Below, piece after piece: positions 45,961 to 56,584 of a stretch of 64,000 bases of DNA. Both the position numbers and the translations under genes were made by a program. This DNA comes from Rana temporaria (lineage: Eukaryota; Chordata; Amphibia; Anura; Ranidae). Under the pieces are notes generated by a model. It was not told the DNA's origin, did no database searches, and saw only the letters and a list, made by a program, of their open reading frames with translations. The stretch covers positions 225,292,486 through 225,356,485 of the forward strand of contig NC_053491.1 in assembly GCF_905171775.1 (NCBI RefSeq), read 5' to 3'. Position 1 is the stretch's first letter; each line of letters starts with the position of its first letter.

Positions 45961-46160
45961 AACTGTTGCATTCAAATCAGGCACAAAGCTCTCCAGCCAT
46001 TCACGGCGAACTTTTCACATGACAGCCAATCGGAGAGCCAGCGACTCTGAACTGGCCAATAGGAGCGGACTGCGGAAGAGGCAGTCACTTGACGTCGGCG
46101 TCTTGCTATATAGCGTATGAAGGAAGTCAAATGTACGGAGAGCTGATTGGTGGAAGATGT
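45961..46160 (-). promoter_or_regulatory. kif20a: kif20a cell-cycle promoter (CCAAT boxes plus CHR)
   Basis: Two CCAAT boxes at 46056-46060 and 46026-46030 have starts 30 bp apart and read ATTGG in the gene direction. A third lies at 46146-46150. A CHR-type TTTGAA sits at 45976-45971 on the gene strand, about 50 bp nearer the gene than the proximal CCAAT box. This arrangement (NF-Y sites in phase, then a CHR bound by DREAM/MuvB) is the known architecture of G2/M genes, including mammalian KIF20A. No clear TATA box is placed. Function is inferred. Confidence 0.65.
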
Positions 46161-46800
46161 CTGTAATCACAACGTGATAATAAAATATATTAATCGGTTA
46201 TTGGCTACTTAGCAATAACTCAGACTATTTGCCCATAACCAGATTAGGGTTAGAGGAGTTCAAAATATACATAAAAGAGCAGAGCCGTCTAAAACAAGGC
46301 ATCTGCAATAAACAAATAAATAAATGCATATTTTTTTTTACCTGAAAAAAATAAATAAAAAATTTACATTTATTTTATTTATTTTCTTGGAAAAAAATTC
46401 TTTAAGTGCACTTTATTTTCAAAACAAAAGAATAAATGCACATTTTTTTTTCAGGTAAAAAAAAATATGCATTCATTTATTGTTAGGGACCTGTAAAGCA
46501 TTGCACAGTGCAATGGTATACAAGTCTCTAAAAAAAAAAAAAATACCACGATCCTGCAGGCTGCGATACGGGCAGGTGTTTCGTCGCCGTCATCTTGCTA
46601 CACCACATGCTCATCCACAGTAAGGATACAGTGAAAAGGCGGCAAGCGGACATCTTTTTACACCGACCGGTCTTGCATTTTTTGCACTTATTTTTAGCAG
46701 TAAACAGAGCTTATATAGTAAAATACAGGATTAAAAATCCGTGTGACTGTTTTGATGTTGAATTTTAACAGCGGTGTTCTGTGAGATCAGCAAACCTGTG

Positions 46801-47369
46801 ATGCCGCGTACACACGATAATTTTTCGGGTTGTAAAAACAACGTTTTTCAGGCTCTAGAAAAAACGATTTTTTTTCAACTTCATCATTAAAACGGCCTTG
46901 CCTACACACGATCGTGAACAAAAAAAATGCTCTAGCAAAGCGCGGTGACGTACAACACGTACGACGGCACTATAAAGGGGAAGTTCCATTCGGATGACGC
47001 CACCCTTGGGGCTGCTTTAGCTGATTCCGTGTTAGTAAAAGACGATTTTCGCTTTTTTGTCTGTTACAGCGTGATGAATGTGCTTACTCCATTACGAACG
47101 GTAGTTTTACCAGAACGAGCGCTCCTGTCTCATAACTTGAGCATGCGCGGGTTTTTCACGTCGTTAAAGCCCACACACGACCATTTTTTACAACCAGAAA
47201 AACGACACGTTTGAAACGGTGTGAAAAAATAGAGCATGTTCGAAAAAAAATTTGGCCCGTTTTTCAGAACCCGAAAAATGCTCTGAAGCCCACACACAAT
47301 CATTTTAAATGACATTTTTAAAAACCATCGTTTTTTACAACCCGAAAAATTATTGTGTGTACGCGGCAT
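46801..47369. mobile_element. MITE with ATGCCGCGTACACACGATAA ends
   Basis: Left ATGCCGCGTACACACGATAA and right TTATTGTGTGTACGCGGCAT are inverted copies; complementarity extends inward over TTTTTCGGGTTGTAAAAA. No coding sequence. Lies upstream of the kif20a promoter. Confidence 0.85.
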
Positions 47370-47439
47370 AAGATCCGCACACTTGCCGCTGCTTTTAAAA
47401 TGCAACATGAAAACACTCAGACTGACTTTAAAAGATTGT

Positions 47440-47817
47440 CTTAAGGCGGTTCACACCACAAAAACGCACTCCAGGACCCGTTCCAAATGCGTTTCTGCAT
47501 GTGTGTTTTTAATGCTTTTTTGGTGCGTTTTTGATTGGTTTTCTGATGCATTCCAGGTGCTTTTTCTTATTTTTTCCTTATTTTTTTCCCCACTATACTA
47601 GGGTCCAGTGCATTTTTTAATGCGTTCAAGTGCATTTCAGTGAGTTTTTCATGCGTTCCAGTACAGCCCAGTGCAGAAAAAATGCAGGAAAAAGCCCTGG
47701 AACTGACAACACTGGTGTGAACTATGCCCTTGTAAATCATATAACCTACTTTCCATGCGTGTTTGATGCAGAAAAAAACACACTGGACTGCATGTGGTGT
47801 GAACTGGTCCTTACACT
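47440..47817. mobile_element. MITE with AAGGCGGTTCACACCAC ends
   Basis: Left TTAAGGCGGTTCACACCAC and right GTGGTGTGAACTGGTCCTT are inverted copies. The interior has short TGCGTTTTT/AAAAATGC repeats. Non-coding. Confidence 0.7.
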
Positions 47818-47830
47818 GTATAAGCTCAGT

Positions 47831-48493
47831 TAAAGCGGAGTTCCACCCAAAAGTGAACTTCCGCTTTAAGCATTCCTCGCCCAATGACATGGCACATTTG
47901 GCATGTTATTTTTTTTGTGAGGGGAGTGTGTACCCTCTTTTTAGTGGGACTTCCTCCTTCCTTTTTTCAGCCGCCTAGGCCCCTCCCTGCCAGCGATCTT
48001 CTGGGACACAACTCAGGTCCCAGAAGATTGCTGGCCAATAGGAGATTGCATGTGTGCCTGACCTTGAAGCCTTAAAGTGGAGTTCCACCCAAAAGTGGAA
48101 CTTCCGCTTTAAGCACTCCTCACCCCCTTACATGCCACATTTGGCATGTCATTTTTTTAGGGGGGGGTGGGGGCTTCGGTATGAGTGGGACTTCCTGTCC
48201 CACTTCCTCCCAGGGACCGCCTCGGCGACTTCTCTTCTCGCCTTAGGTGGCCCCTCCATTTAGGCGATCTCCAGGGACACGCGACAGGTCCCAGGAGATC
48301 GCCTGTCCACTCATAGAGCGCGACCCACACTATGAATGGAGGCGCCGGCCGGAGAAGGGGGGAGAGGAGTGGAGCTCTGGGCGGCCACATCGCTGGAACA
48401 TGGTAAGTGTCTGTTTATTAAAAGTCAGCAGCTACACTTTTTGTAGCTGCTGACTTCTAATAAACACTAAAAGGCTGGAACTCCACTTTAAGC
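47831..48493. mobile_element. TTAA MITE pair, nested
   Basis: Two TTAAAGCGGAGTTCCACCC-like starts (47832 and 48073) and an end GGAACTCCACTTTAA at 48478-48492. Interior inverted blocks GGTCCCAGGAGATCGCC and GGCGATCTCCAGGGACACG around 48260-48305. Boundaries between copies are unclear. Confidence 0.65.
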
Positions 48494-50218
48494 CGTCACG
48501 GCTGGGTGCTCACAGTTACGATGATCACTGGACCGTGGGGCAGGTAAGTGTTGGTTTATTAGAAGGCAGCAGCTATGCTTTTTGTAGCTGCTAACTTTTA
48601 ATAAACTAAAACACGTACTCCGATGGGTGTAAAAAGATGTCGGCTTGCTGCCTTCTCACTGTATCCTTACTGTGGCCAACTGCGGGGTGTCCCAAGGTGG
48701 CTGTCGCGGAATGTCACTTCCATTACGAAATTTGACAGGTCGCCAAATCTGACGGAACATAGGCAGTTACACTCTGATAGGAAGTATCAATAACTATTTG
48801 GAGACAGCGCATTTTCTGGCACTTTTTGTTTACATGTTAAAATTTTTATTTATTTTTTCCCTAGAAAACAAGTTAGAACCCCAAACGTTACGAAACATTT
48901 TTTTAAAGCAGAGGCCCTAAAAAATAAATTGGTGGATTTTACCATTTTTTGAATGTCACACTTTTTAAAACTTTAATGCACAAAAACAAAATACATAATT
49001 TTGTAAAATATAAAGCATGATGTCACACTGAGTAAACAGATACCAAACATGTTGTGCTTTAAAATTAAGCACAATGGCGGCAAACAACGTACATTTTACT
49101 ATTGATGTAAAATGTGGAAAATGGAAGTTAACAAGGGTAAACCTCCCTCCCTCACATTTTCGTTCGTTACCAAAAATGGAATTGATTATCATCATAGTTT
49201 TCGTGAGTGGACAAAAATGTGGTGTACTTTTCGTCACTGTAAAAAGGCTGCTAATGAAAATTTTGACGAAAATGTTTTTGATGACCAAATTAAATCTGTG
49301 TAGCTGCTGACTTTTAATTAATGGACATTTACCTGTCCAGGGATACAGTGCTGTCTTAACCTGGGACGATTCTTTGCTGGTCTTCCGGTCCCCGGTGCCC
49401 CCATGCTAACTAGAGACTCTTTTTTGTTAAAGCGGAGGTCCAAAAAAAAAGTGAACCTCCGCTTTTCGGAACCCTCCCCCCCTCCGGTGTCACATTTGGC
49501 ACCTTTCAGGGGGGTGCAGATACCTATAATACAGGTATTTGCACCCACTTCCAGGAATAGACTCCCACGGGAGTCACGTGTAAGCAGTGTAGCTGGCTGC
49601 CAATTCTTCTGTCTCCCTTTTTCCACTGCTGCAGTGTTCGAGGACCTGGCGAGAGAGGCACAGCTGTATTATCATCTTCATCCATAGCCAGACAGAGCAG
49701 ACCAGCTGGTCATTAACTGCATCCACAGCCAGACAGAGCGGGTTCACCGATGATCATCTGTGCCTGCAGCAGTACAGAGCGGGTTCGCTGGAGCTCGAGC
49801 CATCGATCCATGAGGGGGCCCTCTGCCATTGGAACACACCTCTGAAGTGCAGAATTGGCGAGAGGGTTACCAACCCACCAAGCACTTTGCACCACAAAAC
49901 CTAGCAAGACCTGTTACACAGTTTGCCGTCAGGCTCCTTAGACATTACCATACTTATGTAGCATACCACTGAGCAGTGCCACATCACCAGTTCTGTATTA
50001 CTCCAGTAGCTCAGATCCACTTAACCCCTCCCTGCACCTTTTGCTTGCCCCTTGTATTGCTGTTAAACCTCGTTCAAGTTATTTTTGCCAGAGTTCTTCC
50101 TCACTTTCTTGAACTGGGACTATATGGAAATCACTCGGCATTACTGTTAGTGCACCACCGAAAAAGGCCCCAACCACACCTGCAGGAATCACATTTTTTT
50201 TTCAAATTTGGAGATTTT

Positions 50219-51003
50219 AGACTCATGCCTCGTACATACGACCGGTTTTCCAGACGGGAAAACTGCGAGGAGAGCTTTTGGCCGGGAATCCCGGCCGTGT
50301 GTATGCTCCTCGCAGTTTTTCCGATGGGAAAACTGCCCAAAAACCACCGGACAAAAAAAGAGAAACAGTTCTCCTTTTTCCCGCCGGTTTTTGCCCGGTG
50401 TTTTTTGTCAGTTTTTCTATGGGAAAAACTGTGATGGAGCATACGCACGGCCGGCATTCCCGGCCAAAGCTTCATCGCAGTTTTCCTGTCTGGAAAACTG
50501 TCCGTGTGTAGGGGGAAAGACTGCCCAAGCAGGTTCTCGGCTTTTCCCTTGGGATATCCAACTGGTTAAATCACCGGTGTGAATGTAAACTTATGCCATG
50601 TACACAGGAACGGAATTTCCCATGAAAAAAGTCAGACGAAATTTTTTTAATGGATATTCTGACCGCATGTGGGCACCATAGGACTTTTTGCATCAGAGTT
50701 TAGAAATAGAACATGTTTTATTTTTTTCCGATGGAAAAAATTCCTATTGGAAATTCCTATCCTTTGTGTGGAACTCCGACGGAGAAAAAAACACGCATGC
50801 TCAGAATCAAGTCGACGCATGCTCGGAAGCATTGAACTTAATTTTTCTCGGCTTGTCGTAGTGTTTTATGTCACCGCGTTTTGGATGTTAGGAATTTGGT
50901 CTGACAGTGTGTATGCAAGACAGCTTGAACCGAATTCCGACGAAGAATTCCATCGGATTTTAGAAATTTTTGAAATTCTGATCGTGTGTACGGGGCATTA
51001 GGC
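50219..51003. mobile_element. Two adjacent MITEs of the GTACA(C/T)A type
   Basis: The first (about 50219-50512) has CATGCCTCGTACATACGACCGG and internal GGGAAAACTGCGAGG inverted blocks. The second (50594-51003) runs from TATGCCATGTACACAGGAACGG to GATCGTGTGTACGGGGCATTA, with inverted halves carrying GGAATTTCC and GAATTCC. They resemble 46801-47369 only in the ends. Confidence 0.65.
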
Positions 51004-51429
51004 TAAAATTCTGCTTTAAGCAAATTATTTGTGAATGCAGTATGTTTCTTACCTGGAGATCTTGCCAGTAACAGCACTTCCTATTATACTGACAATGCTA
51101 AGTCACTGTCTAGAAATTACCATCAGCGTTGTCAGTCTGCCATGTGAGCTGCTTCAGTTGGCCGTTGGGCTGCCTATTATATAGGCAGCCCAAAAGCCAA
51201 ATGAAGGAGCATGTAGGTGCTACTGAATGCCTAAAGTGTAACTATGGGCAAAATGAAAAATAACATATATGATGTAGTTTGTCATTACCATCACTCTTTG
51301 TTTTTCTGAATCCCCCACAATATAGTTTTATTACCTGTATATCATGCCAGTAGGTCTGTGATTTTCCACCTTCCTTTAACAGACTAAGCTGTCCAACAAA
51401 GATGTCAGTTTGAGGGTTCAAATGAACCA

Positions 51430-52190
51430 TCAACTTGGACTCCCCCGCCCATTCTGGGTAAAACTATCACCCCTAGCACCAAAGTCAAAAGTCTCGGTGT
51501 CATTCTCGACGCCTACATGACAATGGATGCACAAATAGGGTCAGTAGTCAGCGGATCCCATCATCTGCTGCGCCTACTACGCAGACTCACGCCCTTTATC
51601 CCGAAAGAGGACATTGCAGTCGTGGTGGGAACAATCATCAATTCCAGACTTGACTTCGCAAATGTCCTCTATCTAGGACTCCCCAAATACCAAATCACTC
51701 GTCTGCAAGTCATTCAAAATACGGCTGCTCGATTAGTGACTGGCAAAAAAACATGAGAATCAATCTCACCTTCACTGAGATTCCTTCATTGGTTGCCAGA
51801 AAAAGACAGAATCACTTTCAAGGCACTCTGCCTAATGCATAAGTGTATTCAAGGCAACGCCCCCCCCCCCAATATCTATGCAAAAAAATAAAAGCCCATA
51901 ACCCAAATCGCATTCTGCGATCCACAAATCAAAACCTACTCCAAATACCCAAAGCAAGTCCAAAGGAGATCGAAGATTTGCCGTCCAGGGAACTCGGCTG
52001 TGGAATGCGCTACCAACTACCATCCGACTGGAGTCGGACCACTTGGCCTTCAGGAGAAAGATTAAAACCCATCTCTTCTGAGGTCAAGGGGTCTCCTTAC
52101 CCATTGAATGGAACAGCGCCCAGAGGCGATTCAGTTCGCATGCGTTGCGCTTTACACGTTTCTCACTCACTCACTCACTCATTATTACTG
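51430..52190 (+). mobile_element. CR1/L2-like LINE, 5'-truncated 3' end
   Basis: Encodes the C-terminal end of a non-LTR reverse transcriptase: SLGVILDAYMTMDAQ, LTPFIPKEDI, SRLDFANVLYLGLPKYQI, TRLQVIQNTAARLV (51490-51745). It then continues in another frame through LHWLP and LWNALP to KTHLF and a stop at about 52080. At least one frameshift (near 51750). The end GCGCTTTACACGTTT followed by (CACT)n at 52163-52187 is the short-tandem-repeat 3' terminus typical of the CR1/L2 group. No poly(A). Confidence 0.8.
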
Positions 52191-52659
52191 ACAGGCGTAC
52201 TTACAACGATCAACTTTTATTCCTTTATGTAAAACCTTTATCCCAAAAGGTACGTACAGTGGAACTAAACCCTCCTCTGCTTTACAGCCAAGAAAGCTGC
52301 CATAGTGGTCTCCATTTGATATGTATTTGCCATGGTGCTGTATATGTGATTAGTTATGACACCAGCCATTTGATAGCTTAACAGTTCAGCTGAGCGAAGA
52401 AGCAAATGTGACAGCTATTATTCAGGTATGTCTTGAAAGGAACGGTTTTGGAAAAGTGCTTGGGAAACGAAACATTTTTGACACTTTCTTTTTTTACTAA
52501 AACTCATGTCTTCCCAGAAGCACCTAGCATGCCAGTCCCAGGTCTACCAATGGGAGCAGGAAGCCAGGGAAACATGACTTAACCCCTAGTAACCCAGAAC
52601 ATTTTAGAAGGTGGCTGAATTCTTGGAGTTCAACTTTAATTATGTTTTCCTGGTCGTCC

Positions 52660-52814
52660 TACGGCGGCACACAATGGGTTAAGCCTTCTTCTAACCCCTA
52701 AAGGAAGAAAGAGCTAAACTAGCAGTGAGACAAGTTAGATTAATTGATTAACCATAGTGGGACCACCTGTCCCCACCCTATAAACTGCCCCCAAGAACAC
52801 AGACACACGTATTT
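52660..52814. repeat. DIRS B left inverted terminal repeat
   Basis: About 155 bp including GCGGCACACAATGGGTTAAG, repeated inverted at 57735-57890 with only a few differences (for example CCACCC against CCGCCA near the inner end). Confidence 0.92.
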
Positions 52815-53323
52815 TTTTCTTTCTTCGTACCTGGAAGGAGAAGAAGAAGACGTGAGGCAAGTGCTCACCCCCGGTGCTTCCGGGTTCTTGAGCGAAGGGG
52901 CGGCTGTATACCGGGTGCTATCTCCGGTCCCTCAGCCTGTACCCCGTCATCCTCTGGTTCGGCAGCAGGAAGTGTTCCCCGAGAGGCCGCCATACTTTCC
53001 CCGTCTAAAGAAACGGCTACATGGATACCGGAGGTTTGTTTGCGCTCCACAGGCCGGAAACGTCGCAGTGGACCGCGCGTATTGATGACGCACTTCCGGG
53101 AGTTCCGGAAATCGCGTCCAGGGACTGGAGGGACGGTAAGGTAAGCGCCTGTGGCGACCGTTTTCTCTCTACACCCACTATGGGACATACATTGTCGGAT
53201 GGGCATACCCTTGTGTATGGTAAACAGGGGGGTCTCAAGTCTGGGGGTTTTTTTCCCCCATACCGCGGCCGCGTCACTTCCGGTCTAAGTGTCCACACTA
53301 TTTCTGGCCGGCAGGGATCTGCT

Positions 53324-54681
53324 ATGGCTGCACTCAGCCTAGGCAGCAGATCCCTTGGCCGGTCAGAGGTAAGAGCATGTTTGATTTTGCCAGTATGGAG
53401 GCTTTGGCAGTTCTAAAGAGGGACTTCTCTCTGTCTTGTCTTTCCCAGATGGCGTCCTCTGGTAAAGCCAAGAGAAAGTCCAAACACACCTTCTGCAACA
53501 AATGTGAGCAGCCCATGCCGGAGTCTTATGCAAGTGACACCTGTGTATCATGTTTAAACCCGTCTGACAATACCAATTCATTCCTATCGTGGTTTAAAGG
53601 GGAGATGTCCAATACTTTTAAAGAAATTAAGGACTCTCTGGTGCCCAAGAAAAGGAAGAGAAGTTCCAGGGGTATTTCCCCCACTGCAACTATCTCCTCC
53701 GGGGAATGTAGTGCTTCCTCTTCGGATCCGGAGATACTATTTGAGGACCTAGATGACGATTTGTATTTATTACCCAAGTACAAAGTTCCCAAGCTACTGT
53801 CGGCAGTGAAGGACACTATAGAGTCATCCAAAGACGTATCGGCTAGGCCGAAGAAAGACCAATTATATTACTTTCCTCAAGTCCCAGATATGAGATTTCC
53901 GTTTCACCCCATTCTTGCTGACTGGTTCAAGAAGGACTGGCCCAACCCTGACAAAAAAACCGATGCAGGAGCCCGCTTTAAAACTTCTTATAGGTTGGAT
54001 TCTAAGGTTTCGTCCGAATGGGAAAATCCACCCAAGCTGGATCTGGCGGCTGCCCGGATGGTTAAAAAATCGCTGTTTCCCTCTGACGAATCCTCCAAAT
54101 TGTCCGACCCTTTAGAACGCAAGGCGGATAGCTTAGCCAAAAAGAGTTATCTAGCTGCAGCCTCCACCTCAAAAATTGCAGCTTCCTCAATCCCAGTAGC
54201 TAGAGCCCTAAGGGTCTGGCTGAGTCAATTATCCTTAGATATAGAAGAAGGGGTGTCTAGAGAATCTTTGCTAAAAGATGTTCACATGATGAAGTCGGCT
54301 GCTGAATTTTTATGTGATGCCCCGGTAGATGTCCTGAAATTTTCATCCAGATCCCTCGCTTTGTCTAATGCGACTAGATGGGCGCTTTGGATAAAGCAAT
54401 GGACGGGTGATTTATCTTCGAAGTTCAGTTTCGTTAACATGCCTTTCCACCCTTCATCCATGTTTGGCCCTCATTTGAAGGACATCCTCAAATCTTACAA
54501 CGAGGAGAAGGACGCTTCTTTTCCTGTAGAGAAGAGGAGGCCTAATAAACCATTTTATGGAAGACCCAGATACTCCCCAAAGAAGAATTATTCCTTTCGG
54601 GGCAGAAGACCGTTCTATAAGAAAAAGCAGGATTCAACCGCGGCTAAAAAGCAGCCCTTCAACAAGCCCAAAGAAGCCTGA
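53324..54681 (+). CDS. DIRS B ORF1 (Gag-like), possibly spliced
   Basis: The frame is open from ATG 53377 to 54681 (434 codons). It includes CNKC-x12-CVSC, an acidic Ser-rich middle, a helical block with ATRWALWIKQWTGD, and a basic tail (RGRRPFYKKK). A splice alternative is likely: ATG 53324 reads 15 codons to a donor GTAAGAG at 53369, and an acceptor CTTTCCCAG ending at 53448 rejoins in frame at MASSGKAKRKSK. That removes 80 bp and mirrors the intron proposed for element A. Starts at 53377 or 53449 are also possible. Presumed RNA-binding particle protein; no enzymatic motif. Confidence 0.85.
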
Positions 54682-56584
54682 CGCCATCAACGCCTCTCCT
54701 CCTGTAGGAGGCAGGCTGAGGTTTTTTTCTCAGGTCTGGCAAAAGACATCATTGGATTCCTGGGTAACAGACATCGTTTCCAGAGGGTACTCCCTAGAAC
54801 TGAATTCTTTCCCTCCACAGAGGTTTATGCTCAACAAGCCCTCCAACCCAGTGGTTCTAGAGTTAGTGGAGGAGTTTATAAAAAAGCATGCTCTAGAAAA
54901 AGTTCCAGATCGGGAGAAATTTCAAGGTCTCTACTCCCCAATATTTCCAGTTCCCAAGGCCTCCGGGGGGTGGAGGTTAGTAATAGACCTCTCTTTTCTA
55001 AACCAGTTTTTCGTGAAACGCAAGTTCAGAATGGAGTCGATTCGATCTGCCATTGCGAACATAGAAGAGGGAGACTTCCTAGCGTCAGTCGACCTTCAGG
55101 ACGCATACTTGCACATCCCCGTCCTAAAATCACACAGGAAGTATCTGCGATTAGCTCTAATTTGCAACCATCAGATTCTCCATTATCAATTTACTTGCCT
55201 ACCATTTGGCATCACCTCAGCACCTCGAGTCTTTACAAAAGTCGTGGTGGTCCTGACAGCAGCCCTTCGCCTACAGGGGATATATGTGACACCCTATCTG
55301 GACGATTGGCTAGTCAGGGCTCCCTCGGAAGTTGTGTTAAGACAGCATCTTCTCGAGACCCTCCGAATGTTGAGCTCTCAAGGGTTCATTGTGAACGTAA
55401 AGAAGTCCTCTCTGATCCCTACTCCAATCATTTCCTACCTTGGGTTCACGATAGACACCCTTCAGATGAAACTGTTCCTTTCTCCTCAGAGGGCTTCCAA
55501 TGTCCAACAGGCAGTGCAGGATTGCAGTTCCTTTCTCCTGCAATCCAATCACTGCTCAGTGAGGAAGGCAATGAAAGTCCTAGGTATGATGACTTCGTCC
55601 CTGGAGGCTGTTCCATGGGCCAAGGCCCACTTCAGAATGCTTCAGAACTGCATCCTGTCCCAATGGGGCAGGAGCCGAGACTCTTTGGACAGGACTATCA
55701 TCATTTCTTCTATAGTGAGGAAGGATCTCATTTGGTGGATACACCCTCAACGCTTCCGGGAGGGCAGATCCCTCAGGACTCCGATTCAGACAGTCCTCAC
55801 CTCGGATGCTTCAGGCTCAGCCTGGGGTGCCCATGTAGGGGACCACTGGGTACAAGAGGCCTGGTCTCGGAGAGAGCTTCAGATGTCTTCGAACTTAAAA
55901 GAGCTTACTGCGATCAGGAAGGCACTCATTCATTTCAAGTCCGAAGTTCTTCACAAGTCAGTTCAAGTACAGTCAGACAATTTGGCATCAGTCTTTTACC
56001 TGAACAAACAGGGAGGAACACGGAGCCCCTCCATGCAAAGGGAGTGTGCCCGCATCATGCTCTGGGCGGAGGAGAACCTGTTTTCCTTAACGGCCACTCA
56101 CATCAGGGGTGTGGACAATGTGAGAGCGGATTGGCTCAGCAGAAACTCGATCCTGCCAGGAGAGTGGGAACTAAACCCTCAGGTTTTCAGGAAGATCACC
56201 TCCAAGTGGGGTTTGCCCGAAGTGGATGCTATGGCGAACTCCCAGAACAAAAAGCTCCCCCAGTTCTGCTCCCTTTCCAGTGTGGGGGACCCGCTAGCGA
56301 TAGATGCTCTCTCGATAAGCTGGAGGAAACTCTTTGTCTATATCTTTCTCCCGACTCCGCTGATCCCGAAGGTGCTGCAGAAAATTCGGGACGAGAAGGT
56401 GAGAGCAGTAGTAATCCTACCATTCTGGCCCAGGAGGGCATGGTTTCCGCTAGCCTTGAATATGGCAAGGAACCAGGTCTGGAAACTACCCATTCAGAAG
56501 GACCTTCTTCTCCAATCAGGGATGCTACATCCGGACCTCGAGAAACTCCAGCTTACGGCATGGAATTTGAACTCAGATCCTTGA
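54557..56584 (+). CDS. DIRS B ORF2: reverse transcriptase, RNase H, methyltransferase-like
   Basis: A 675-codon open frame from ATG 54557, overlapping ORF1 by 125 bp. RT is about residues 50-345: GGWRLVIDLSFLN, ASVDLQDAYLHIP and the catalytic YLDD at 247-250. RNase H is about 412-530 with D417, E449, D474 and D525. The C-terminal DIRS methyltransferase-like region (VDAMANSQNKK, LPFWPRRAWFP) is about 553-665. Ends at TGA 56582-56584, 25 bases past the ATG of the recombinase. No disruption was seen, so it is a candidate active enzyme. Confidence 0.94.
   Translation: MEDPDTPQRRIIPFGAEDRSIRKSRIQPRLKSSPSTSPKKPDAINASPPVGGRLRFFSQVWQKTSLDSWVTDIVSRGYSLELNSFPPQRFMLNKPSNPVVLELVEEFIKKHALEKVPDREKFQGLYSPIFPVPKASGGWRLVIDLSFLNQFFVKRKFRMESIRSAIANIEEGDFLASVDLQDAYLHIPVLKSHRKYLRLALICNHQILHYQFTCLPFGITSAPRVFTKVVVVLTAALRLQGIYVTPYLDDWLVRAPSEVVLRQHLLETLRMLSSQGFIVNVKKSSLIPTPIISYLGFTIDTLQMKLFLSPQRASNVQQAVQDCSSFLLQSNHCSVRKAMKVLGMMTSSLEAVPWAKAHFRMLQNCILSQWGRSRDSLDRTIIISSIVRKDLIWWIHPQRFREGRSLRTPIQTVLTSDASGSAWGAHVGDHWVQEAWSRRELQMSSNLKELTAIRKALIHFKSEVLHKSVQVQSDNLASVFYLNKQGGTRSPSMQRECARIMLWAEENLFSLTATHIRGVDNVRADWLSRNSILPGEWELNPQVFRKITSKWGLPEVDAMANSQNKKLPQFCSLSSVGDPLAIDALSISWRKLFVYIFLPTPLIPKVLQKIRDEKVRAVVILPFWPRRAWFPLALNMARNQVWKLPIQKDLLLQSGMLHPDLEKLQLTAWNLNSDP

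Noticed and set aside
45827..46120. 97-codon plus-strand frame over the kif20a promoter as the start of a neighbouring gene
   Set aside because: No similarity to the expected neighbour, and it overlaps the CCAAT/CHR cluster and exon 1 antisense.
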